Origin: Chitinophagaceae bacterium
GTDB lineage: Bacteria; Bacteroidota; Bacteroidia; Chitinophagales; Chitinophagaceae
Assembly (NCBI GenBank): GCA_018061385.1
Contig: JAGOUF010000035.1
Location: 1-10,724 of the forward strand
Length of the DNA stretch: 10,724 bases
Direction of reading: 5' to 3'
Part shown: in pieces, positions 1-6,888 of the stretch
Numbering within the stretch: position 1 is the first letter of the stretch
Layout of the letters: every line of letters begins with the position of its first letter
Position numbers and translations under genes: made by a program
Notes under the pieces: model-generated
Database searches by the model: none
Told to the model about the DNA's origin: nothing
Seen by the model: the letters and a program-made list of their open reading frames with translations, nothing else

Positions 1-311
1 CTTTCATGGCTTTGAGTAATAATTACATTGTAACCTCTTGTATTTGCAACAGATTCTATTCCATTAATAGCTTGGCTAAAAAAGCTATTGGCTATTTCAC
101 TCACTACAATTCCTATAGATCGGCTTCTTTTTTCTTTTAAACTTAATGCTATGGGATTGGGCCTATAGTTTATTTCTTTAGCATATTCCAGTACAATTTT
201 TTTTGTTTCTGGGCTAATTTCATAACTATCTCTTAGTGCTCTACTAACTGTTGAAGTAGATAGGCCTAATTCCTTTGCTATGTCTTTAATAGTAACAGCT
301 TCAAATTTCAT
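1..311 (-). CDS. LacI-family transcriptional regulator (partial, N-terminal part)
   Basis: About 103 residues are visible; the gene runs off the left edge, so its C-terminal two thirds are missing. Residues 7-27 form the classic LacI helix-turn-helix (VTIKDIAKELGLSTSTVSRA), followed by the hinge-helix region around NYRPNPIALSL (48-58). From IGIVVSEIANSFF (66-78) onward comes the start of the periplasmic-binding-protein-like effector domain. The ATG is the first in its frame: a TAA stop lies only one codon upstream. The gene is divergent from the pectinase operon and shares a 233-base intergenic region with it that holds a LacI-type operator, so it is probably the local repressor and likely autoregulated. 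The effector is not visible from sequence; a uronate catabolite such as galacturonate, tagaturonate, altronate or KDG is an inference from context. Family assignment is firm, the regulon is inferred. Confidence 0.94.
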   Translation of the reverse strand, partial: MKFEAVTIKDIAKELGLSTSTVSRALRDSYEISPETKKIVLEYAKEINYRPNPIALSLKEKRSRSIGIVVSEIANSFFSQAINGIESVANTRGYNVIITQSHE

Positions 312-434
312 TTGTTATGGCAAGCTTTTGAAGTGTTGAAGATACTACTTTTAGCTATAAATTTTATACCTTTTTTAATATTTGCATTCTGAAAACTACA
401 TGAGGTTTTTTGTACACTTGCAAATGTTATCGTT

Positions 435-452
435 ATCGGAAACGATTGCGTA
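435..452. promoter_or_regulatory. LacI-family operator in the divergent promoter region
   Basis: The core CGGAAACGATTGCG at 437-450 fits the pattern CG-n-AA-n-CG-n-TT-n-CG exactly, with the central CG at 443-444. This is the layout of LacI/PurR-type operators. A second, overlapping inverted repeat, ATCGTT-(6)-AACGAT at 429-446, lies in the same place. The site is about 95 bases upstream of the GH28 start and about 125 bases from the LacI start, between the two divergent genes. It probably binds the adjacent LacI protein. No second match was seen in the gaps before uxaA or uxaC. Confidence 0.72.
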
Positions 453-544
453 AATAAAGAATTCAAATAGCTTCAGCCTTAGAAAATATCTAAGTAGAAT
501 TGTTATTAGATAGTGATTCTGATTTGTAGTGAAAATAATATAAT

Positions 545-2191
545 ATGAAACGATTTTGCCAAAAATTAAGTCTTTTGCTGGTATTTGCTTTTGTACTCTT
601 AAAAGCCGATGCTCAAAAGCTACCAAAAGTTATTGTTCCCAAATTTAAAAAAGATACTTTCAATATCATCAAATATGGTGCTGTAGCCAATGGTTACACA
701 TTAAACACAATTGCCATTACTAAAGCAATTGTTGCCTGTAATAAAAATGGTGGTGGTGTTGTGTTAATTCCAAATGGTATTTGGTTAACAGGACCAATAG
801 AATTAAAAAGCAATGTCAATCTATCACTTGCTACAAATGCATTATTACAATTTACATCCGATTTGAATGAATATCCATTGGTACTTACCAATTGGGAAGG
901 TTTAGCAGCTTATCGAAATCAATCTCCACTATCTGCAAACAAAGCAACCAATATTGCGGTAACTGGTAAAGGAATTATTGATGGTAATGGCGATGCTTGG
1001 AGAATGGTAAAAAAAGAGAAACTTACTGCAAGCCAATGGAAGAATAAAATAGAAACTGGTGGTGTATTAAGCGATGATAAGAAAGTTTGGTACCCTTCAG
1101 AAAAATCATTGGCTGGTAGCAAATTAAAAAATCCTGGTGTAGTTGCAAGTGGTGCAACACTCAAAGATGTTGAAGCCTATAAAGATTTTTTAAGACCCAA
1201 TTTATTGGTATTTGCTAATTGTAAAAATGTATTGTTAGAAGGTGCAACATTTCAAAATTCACCAGCTTGGAATCTTCATCCATTAATGTGTGAAGATTTA
1301 ACCATTAGAAATATTGTTGTTAAAAATCCCTGGTATGCACAAAATGGTGATGGTTTAGATATTGAAAGTTGCAAAAATTTTATTGTAGAAAATAGTTTGT
1401 TTGATGTAGGTGATGATGGTATTTGTATAAAAAGTGGTAGAGATGAAGAGGGTAGAAAAAGAACCAAACCTACTGAAAATGGTATTATAAGAAACTGTGT
1501 GGTGTACCATGCACATGGAGGTTTTGTTATTGGAAGTGAAATGAGTGGCGGAGCTAGAAATTTATATGTTGAAAATTGCACATTCATAGGAACTGATATT
1601 GGCTTACGTTTTAAAACTACAAGAGGAAGAGGTGGTATTGTAGAAAATATTTTTATTAACAACATTGTTATGAAAGATATTCCTGGAGAAGCCATTTTGT
1701 TTGATATGTACTATGCTGCAAAAGATCCTGTTCCAATGGCTGGAGAAAAAAGAGAACCTCCTGTTGTAGAATTTAAAGCTGTGGATGAAACAACTCCTCA
1801 ATTTAAAAACTTCTATGTAAAAAATGTAGTTTGTAATGGAGCTGAAAAAGGAATTTTTATTAGAGGAATTCCTGAAATGCACATCAACAATATTAATCTA
1901 GAAAACATTATAGTGCAAGCCAATAAAGGCATTGAGATAGAAGAAACTACCAACATCAATTTAAAAAATATTACCATTCTTTCTAAAGAAACCAATCCAG
2001 TTGCATACGTATTAAATAGTAAAGATGTTGTTTTAAACAACATTAAATATGGAGCAAGTGCCAATTTGTTATTACAAGTACAAGGCGAAAGAAGTGGCAA
2101 AGTAAAATTGATAAAAACAGATACGAGTAAAGCACAAAAAAAATTAGAAGTAAGTTTTGGTGCTAAAGAAGAAAATGTAATTGTAGAGTAA
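545..2191 (+). CDS. GH28 polygalacturonase, exported
   Basis: A glycoside hydrolase of family 28 that hydrolyses alpha-1,4-galacturonosyl bonds in pectin. Residues 1-23 are a Sec signal peptide (ADA then Gln24), with no lipobox cysteine. The beta-helix domain starts at about 38 (TFNIIKYGAVANG). The catalytic signature is complete: NGDGLD at 267-272, GDDGICIKSG at 289-298 with paired Asp290/Asp291, HGGFVIGSEMSGG from His324, and RFK at 355-357. A long stretch between GNGDAWR (147-153) and FLRPNLL (215-221), with a WYPS motif at 182-185, looks like the Bacteroidota exo-type GH28 subgroup. At 548 residues it is longer than plain bacterial polygalacturonases. The start is the only ATG after an in-frame TAA at 536-538. 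It is the first gene of the operon behind the operator. Exo versus endo action and homogalacturonan versus rhamnogalacturonan preference cannot be settled here. Confidence 0.93.
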   Translation: MKRFCQKLSLLLVFAFVLLKADAQKLPKVIVPKFKKDTFNIIKYGAVANGYTLNTIAITKAIVACNKNGGGVVLIPNGIWLTGPIELKSNVNLSLATNALLQFTSDLNEYPLVLTNWEGLAAYRNQSPLSANKATNIAVTGKGIIDGNGDAWRMVKKEKLTASQWKNKIETGGVLSDDKKVWYPSEKSLAGSKLKNPGVVASGATLKDVEAYKDFLRPNLLVFANCKNVLLEGATFQNSPAWNLHPLMCEDLTIRNIVVKNPWYAQNGDGLDIESCKNFIVENSLFDVGDDGICIKSGRDEEGRKRTKPTENGIIRNCVVYHAHGGFVIGSEMSGGARNLYVENCTFIGTDIGLRFKTTRGRGGIVENIFINNIVMKDIPGEAILFDMYYAAKDPVPMAGEKREPPVVEFKAVDETTPQFKNFYVKNVVCNGAEKGIFIRGIPEMHINNINLENIIVQANKGIEIEETTNINLKNITILSKETNPVAYVLNSKDVVLNNIKYGASANLLLQVQGERSGKVKLIKTDTSKAQKKLEVSFGAKEENVIVE

Positions 2192-2217
2192 GTTAAACAG
2201 ACTATTAAAATCATTGA

Positions 2218-4101
2218 ATGAAAAAACTTTTTTCAATACTAAGTTTTATTGTAGTTGTACATGTTGTTGCACAAACTCCTGGTGAACGTGTGGCACAAAC
2301 GGCTATGATTGTTTGGAAGGATTCTCTTTTTCCAAAGTGGAGCTACGACTTGGGTGTTATTTTAAAAGGAATGGAAGGCAATTGGTATAGAACTGGTAAC
2401 CCTATCTACTTTCAGTACATACAAAAGCAAATGGATTTTTTTGTACAAAATGACGGAACTATTAGAACCTACAAAAAAGAAGAATTCAATATAGATCATA
2501 TAAATAACGGTAAACTATTATTGTTTTTGTACAGAGTAACCGAAAAAGAAAAATATTGGAAAGCTGCTCAATTATTAAGACAACAACTTCGAGAACACCC
2601 TAGAACAAATGAGGGTGGTTTTTGGCATAAGAAAGTATATCCATATCAAATGTGGTTAGATGGTTTGTATATGGGGCAACCTTTTTATGCAGAATATGCT
2701 ATGCTTACAAGAGACGATTCTGCTTTTAATGATATTGCCAATCAATTTATTTGGATGGAAAACCATGCAAGAGATACTAAAACTGGCTTATTGTATCATG
2801 GTTGGGATGAAAGTAAACAACAACAATGGGCAAATAAAACAACTGGAACCTCTCCATTGTTTTGGGCTAGGGCAATGGGCTGGTATGCAACAGCTTTAGT
2901 AGATGTATTAGAATATTATCCAACCAATCACCCTAAAAGAAAAAAATTAATTGCAATACTTAATAGATTGATTAGTGCTGTTGAAAAACAACAAGATGCT
3001 ACCACAGGTTTATGGTTAGATATTTTAAATTATGATGGCACCAATAAAGAAAAAAATTATTTTGAAGCTTCAGCTTCTTCACAATTTGTATATGCCATTG
3101 CAAAAGGAATTCGTTTAGGTGTTGTTCCTTCTGCAAAATTACATATTGCTCAAAATGGTTATAATGGATTGGTTCAAAATTTTGTAAAAGAAGAAAATGG
3201 ACAAACCAATTTACATGGCACAGTTAAAGTAAGTGGATTAGGTGGTAAACCATATAGAGATGGAAGTTTTGACTACTACATGAGTGAGCCTGTTATTGTA
3301 AATGATCCAAAAGGTGTTGGTGCATTTATTTTAGCAGCCAATGAAATCGACTTGTTATCTGTTCCGAATTTAGGTAATCAAAAAACAGTTTTGTTAGACG
3401 ATTATTTCAATCATGAAACAAAGAAAGATATTGATGGAAATCAAATAACATGGCATTATAAATGGAATGAAAAAAACAATGGAGGGTTTTATTTCTTTGG
3501 TAATTTATTCAATCGATATGGCTATAAAACTGTAACATTAAGTGCAACACCAACTAAAAAGAATTTAAAAAAAGCTGCCATTTATATTATTGTAGATGCA
3601 GACAATAACAAAGAAAATCCAACACCAAATTTCGTAGAGGAAAACAATGTCCAAGCCATTTCAAAATGGGTAAAAGCAGGAGGAATGCTTATTTTATTAC
3701 ACAATGATAAAGGCAATGCCGAGTTTGAAAAATTCAACAAACTATCAAACACATTTGGCATTCATTTTAATGAAGATAGTCGCAATAGAGTAGAAGGAAA
3801 TAAGTACGAAATGGGAGCAGTAGCAATTGATGCCAATAATGAAGTGCTGCAAGGCGTTCAAAAAATCTATATCAAAGAAATTTCTACATTAAAATTATCT
3901 GGTAATGCAAAACCTGTATTGCAAGAAAATGGTTATGTAATTGCTGCTATTGCAAAATATGGCAAAGGATCTGTATTTGCTATTGGCGATCCTTGGTTGT
4001 ATAACGAATATGTTGATGGAAGAAAATTACCTAGCGATTTTGAAAATTTTAAAGCAGCAAAAAAATTAATTGAGTGGTTAAGTAATCAAATTACGAAATA
4101 G
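2218..4101 (+). CDS. GH105 unsaturated galacturonyl/rhamnogalacturonyl hydrolase with extra C-terminal domain, exported
   Basis: A YteR/YesR-type hydrolase that removes the unsaturated 4-deoxyuronate from the end of lyase products by hydration of the double bond. Residues 1-18 are a signal peptide (VVA before Gln19), so it should act outside the cytoplasm, unlike the Bacillus enzyme. The (alpha/alpha)6-barrel spans about 22-375. WLDGLYMGQPFYAEYA (146-161) holds Asp148, which corresponds by eye to the catalytic Asp of YteR. YHGWDES (193-199), FWARAMGW (215-222) and YFEASASSQF (281-290) are further family motifs. Residues about 388-627 are not part of the barrel. They resemble DUF4350 or a glutamine-amidotransferase-like Rossmann fold (IYIIVD 455-460, WVKAGGMLILL 484-494, YGKGSVFAIGDPWL 581-594). 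The whole protein has no cysteine. It ends two bases before the pectate lyase start. Family call is firm; the C-terminal domain name is tentative. Confidence 0.93.
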   Translation: MKKLFSILSFIVVVHVVAQTPGERVAQTAMIVWKDSLFPKWSYDLGVILKGMEGNWYRTGNPIYFQYIQKQMDFFVQNDGTIRTYKKEEFNIDHINNGKLLLFLYRVTEKEKYWKAAQLLRQQLREHPRTNEGGFWHKKVYPYQMWLDGLYMGQPFYAEYAMLTRDDSAFNDIANQFIWMENHARDTKTGLLYHGWDESKQQQWANKTTGTSPLFWARAMGWYATALVDVLEYYPTNHPKRKKLIAILNRLISAVEKQQDATTGLWLDILNYDGTNKEKNYFEASASSQFVYAIAKGIRLGVVPSAKLHIAQNGYNGLVQNFVKEENGQTNLHGTVKVSGLGGKPYRDGSFDYYMSEPVIVNDPKGVGAFILAANEIDLLSVPNLGNQKTVLLDDYFNHETKKDIDGNQITWHYKWNEKNNGGFYFFGNLFNRYGYKTVTLSATPTKKNLKKAAIYIIVDADNNKENPTPNFVEENNVQAISKWVKAGGMLILLHNDKGNAEFEKFNKLSNTFGIHFNEDSRNRVEGNKYEMGAVAIDANNEVLQGVQKIYIKEISTLKLSGNAKPVLQENGYVIAAIAKYGKGSVFAIGDPWLYNEYVDGRKLPSDFENFKAAKKLIEWLSNQITK

Positions 4102-4103
4102 TT

Positions 4104-5126
4104 GTGCTAAGAAAACAAAAAATATTACTACTACTTACTCACTTTATAGTGATGGGCATTTTTGCACAAGATGTTGTAGCAGATAATATGTTGTTGTTTC
4201 AAAGAGACAATGGTGGTTGGCCAAAGCATTATCTCAACAAAAAAATAAACTACACCACAATTTTTTCTGAAGCTGAAAAGGCAACCATAAAAGATGAAGA
4301 GAATAGAAATGATGCAACAATTGATAATGAAGCAACAACTAAAGAAATTCGTTATTTACTAAATATCTATAAAAAATTAGGCACTCAAAAATATTTACAA
4401 GCAGCAGAAAAAGGCATAGATTATTTGCTTACTGCACAATATAAAAATGGAGGTTGGCCACAGTTTTATCCAGATTTAAGCTCTTATAGACATTTAATAA
4501 CCTATAACGATAATGCAATGATTAATGCATTAAATGTTTTGCAAGATATTGTTGAGCACAAAAATGATTTTGATATTGTAAATCCAAAGTATACAGAAAA
4601 AGCAACATTGGCTGTTCAGCGAGGAATTGATTGTATTTTAAAAACACAACTAAAAGTAAATCAAGTATTAACAGGATGGTGTCAACAATATGATGAATTT
4701 ACCTTAGAACCTGCAGATGCAAGAAAGTTTGAATTGGCATCAATTGCATCTTCCGAAACCGTGGGTATTGTTTATTTTTTAATGCGTTTTAAAACGCCTA
4801 ACGAAAATATTAAAACGTCTATAAAGCAAGCCATTGCTTGGTTACAACAAGTTAAAATTGATGGCTTTGAGTATAAAGATATTGATGCACCAACTTTACC
4901 TAAAGGAAAAGACAGGGTATTAATTCCCAATAAAAATGAATCTGTTTGGGCAAGATTTTATGATATAAAAACGGGCAGCCCAATTTTTGTAGGGAGAGAT
5001 GCACAAAAACATTTTCAACTTTCAGAAATTGAACATGAAAGAAGAATTGGTTATGGTTGGTATGGAACATGGCCGAAAAAATTACTTAACAAAGATTTTA
5101 TAAAATGGGAAAAAGAATTGAATTAA
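4104..5126 (+). CDS. PL10 pectate lyase (PelA/Pel-15E type), exported
   Basis: A polysaccharide lyase of family 10 that cleaves polygalacturonate by beta-elimination, normally calcium-dependent, and makes 4,5-unsaturated ends for the GH105 enzyme next door. Residues 1-21 are a signal peptide (IFA before Gln22). Family features in order: LFQRDNGGWPKHY (31-43), TIDNEATTKEIRYLL (72-86), QYKNGGWPQFYPD (112-124), TYNDNAMINAL (133-143), GWCQQYDEFTLEPADARKFE (191-210), then WARFYDIKTGSPIFVGRD (282-299) and EIEHERRIGYGWY (308-320). At 340 residues it is a bare catalytic domain without a carbohydrate-binding module. The start is GTG at 4104-4106. The next in-frame ATG lies inside the signal peptide, and the GTG leaves just two bases after the GH105 stop, which suggests translational coupling. 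Confidence 0.94.
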   Translation: MLRKQKILLLLTHFIVMGIFAQDVVADNMLLFQRDNGGWPKHYLNKKINYTTIFSEAEKATIKDEENRNDATIDNEATTKEIRYLLNIYKKLGTQKYLQAAEKGIDYLLTAQYKNGGWPQFYPDLSSYRHLITYNDNAMINALNVLQDIVEHKNDFDIVNPKYTEKATLAVQRGIDCILKTQLKVNQVLTGWCQQYDEFTLEPADARKFELASIASSETVGIVYFLMRFKTPNENIKTSIKQAIAWLQQVKIDGFEYKDIDAPTLPKGKDRVLIPNKNESVWARFYDIKTGSPIFVGRDAQKHFQLSEIEHERRIGYGWYGTWPKKLLNKDFIKWEKELN

Positions 5127-5130
5127 AACC

Positions 5131-6144
5131 ATGATAAAAATTGTTTGTTTCAATATATTTTTTTTTATTGTATTGAGTATTTATGCTCAACAAGAAATAG
5201 TTGTAGATGTAACAGGAAAAGGAAATTTTACAAGTATTCAATCTGCAATTAATAGCCTTAGCGATTCGGCTAAAAAAGAAAGAAGAATTTATGTTAAAAA
5301 TGGAGTTTATAGAGAGAAGATTTTCTTAGCAAAACACAATATTGTACTTGAAGGAGAAGATAAAAAAAATACGATCATCATTCAATCGATTGCAAGAGAC
5401 GAATTTAGATGTACTGCTGAAAATGATTGGGGAGTTGCAACTTTAAATTTAAGTGGAAACGATATTACTTTAAAAAATTTAACAATTACCAATAATTATG
5501 GTTTTGAAAACATTAAAGAGCTAATAATTGCTTGTTTAAACGATACAGTTAAAAAGCAAAAAACAGTTCGTAAAGATGGACATCAAATGGCTTTAAGAAC
5601 TTTTGCAACAACTCGTTTAAAAGTGTTGAATTGTATTTTAAAAGCGTATGGTGGCGATACCGTAAGTCCTTGGAATGTTGAAGATGGAATGTTTTATTTT
5701 AAAGACTGTGAAATAGAAGGTGGGGTTGATTTTTATTGTCCTCGTGGGTGGGCTTATGCTGAGAATTGTAAGTTTTATGCACACAATGGTTCAGCAGCAA
5801 TTTGGCATGATGGAAGTAAATACGAAGATTCAAAAACAGTTTTAGTTAACTGTTATTTTGATGGTTTCGAAGGCTTTAAATTGGGTCGTTGGCACAGAGA
5901 TGCTCAGTTCTTTTTAATTAATTGTAAGTTTAGTAAATCAATGGCCAATGAACCCATTTATTTGGTTAAAACAACCAATCAAATACAATGGGGAAGTAGG
6001 CAATATTATTATAATTGTAGTAGGGAAGGAGGCAATTATAATTGGTTTGCCAACAATATTGAAGAAGCAAAAAATATACCCAATGTAAAACAAATAAATG
6101 CACAATGGGTATTTGGGAAAAAATGGAAAATAAACAATAAGTAA
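5131..6144 (+). CDS. CE8 pectinesterase-family protein, exported, with divergent active-site motifs
   Basis: A right-handed beta-helix protein of the pectin methylesterase family (CE8), expected to remove methyl esters from homogalacturonan and so open it to the lyase and hydrolase. Residues 1-19 are a signal peptide (IYA before Gln20). Typical features are DVTGKGNFTSIQSAI (26-40), GVYREKI (58-64), MALR (153-156), GGVDFYC (197-203) and LGRW (251-254). Asp200 fits the catalytic nucleophile (family GxVDFIFG) and Arg253 the substrate arginine (family LGRPW). The usual QDT motif reads GGDT at 174-177: Asp176 is kept but the Gln is Gly175. The segment after VDF, CPRGWAYAENC (203-213), also departs from the usual FGNA. 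It starts four bases after the pectate lyase stop. The family is clear; that it is an active methylesterase is probable from context, not proven. Confidence 0.88.
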   Translation: MIKIVCFNIFFFIVLSIYAQQEIVVDVTGKGNFTSIQSAINSLSDSAKKERRIYVKNGVYREKIFLAKHNIVLEGEDKKNTIIIQSIARDEFRCTAENDWGVATLNLSGNDITLKNLTITNNYGFENIKELIIACLNDTVKKQKTVRKDGHQMALRTFATTRLKVLNCILKAYGGDTVSPWNVEDGMFYFKDCEIEGGVDFYCPRGWAYAENCKFYAHNGSAAIWHDGSKYEDSKTVLVNCYFDGFEGFKLGRWHRDAQFFLINCKFSKSMANEPIYLVKTTNQIQWGSRQYYYNCSREGGNYNWFANNIEEAKNIPNVKQINAQWVFGKKWKINNK

Positions 6145-6145
6145 T

Positions 6146-6883
6146 ATGAAATTTTTTAAAGTATTCTTAATTTTAGTAATAACAATTATGTTGTTTTCTT
6201 TTCAAAAGAAAACCATCAAATTGTTTATGGCTGGCGATTCAACCATGAGTATTAAGAAAGTAGAAAAATATCCTGAAACTGGTTGGGGAATGCCGTTTGC
6301 TAAAATGTTTAATGAAACTGTACAAGTAGAAAATAGAGCTGCAAATGGAAGAAGTACAAGAACGTTTATAAGTGAAGGCAAATGGAAAGCTATTGTAGAT
6401 GAAGCAACAGAAGGCGATTACGTGATGATTCAATTTGGACATAATGATGAGTCTAAAGAAAAAGAAGATAGATATACGAGTCCCGAAGATTACAAAAAAA
6501 ACTTAGAACTTTTTGTAAATGAAGTTAGAAGTAAAAAAGCCATTCCAATTTTATTAACACCCATTGTAAGAAGACGATTTGATAAAGAAGGAAAATTTTA
6601 TGATGTACATGGAGTTTATCCAAATTTAGTAAGAGAAGTAGCTCATGAAAAACAAGTTTTATTACTTGATTTACAAAAAAGTACTGAGGCATATTTAACC
6701 AAAATTGGAAAAGATGAATCAAAAAAAATGTTCTTACAATTAGATTCTGCACAACACATCAATTATCCAAAAGGCGTAAAAGACGATACCCATTTAAACG
6801 AATATGGAGCTCAAGTTGTTGCACAAATGGTTATGGAGGAATTGGAAAAATTGAATACCGAATTAACAAAAAGAAAAAAATAA
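6146..6883 (+). CDS. CE12-type rhamnogalacturonan acetylesterase (SGNH hydrolase), exported
   Basis: An SGNH/GDSL esterase of the rhamnogalacturonan acetylesterase group, expected to remove O-acetyl groups from pectin backbone sugars. The catalytic blocks are all present: AGDSTMS with nucleophile Ser32, NRAANGRSTRTF (63-74) with the block II Gly68, QFGHND (96-101) with Asn100, and DDTHLNEYGA (213-222) carrying the catalytic Asp213 and His216 pair. Residues 1 to about 20 form a hydrophobic signal sequence, but its cleavage site is less clear than in the neighbouring genes. The protein has no cysteine, so it is not a lipoprotein. Its 245 residues match a single-domain enzyme. It starts one base after the CE8 stop. 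The family call is firm; pectin substrate follows from the operon, and acetylxylan activity is less likely here. Confidence 0.91.
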   Translation: MKFFKVFLILVITIMLFSFQKKTIKLFMAGDSTMSIKKVEKYPETGWGMPFAKMFNETVQVENRAANGRSTRTFISEGKWKAIVDEATEGDYVMIQFGHNDESKEKEDRYTSPEDYKKNLELFVNEVRSKKAIPILLTPIVRRRFDKEGKFYDVHGVYPNLVREVAHEKQVLLLDLQKSTEAYLTKIGKDESKKMFLQLDSAQHINYPKGVKDDTHLNEYGAQVVAQMVMEELEKLNTELTKRKK

Positions 6884-6888
6884 TATAT

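Noticed and set aside
413..420. TACACTTG as a Bacteroidota -7 promoter element (consensus TAnnTTTG); TAGAATTG at 495-502 is a similar candidate
   Set aside because: Each has one mismatch and neither has a TTTG element at the expected distance upstream, so no promoter is called in this A+T-rich region.
396..626. Minus-strand open frame of 76 codons covering the operator and the start of the GH28 gene
   Set aside because: It overlaps a clear signal-peptide coding region and the operator, and its translation resembles no known family.
1276..2214. Long minus-strand open frames opposite the GH28 gene
   Set aside because: They lie antisense to a gene with complete catalytic motifs; A+T-rich coding DNA often leaves such frames open.
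2660..2899. Plus-strand open frame of 79 codons inside the GH105 gene
   Set aside because: Out-of-frame shadow over the conserved GH105 core; the translation shows no domain.
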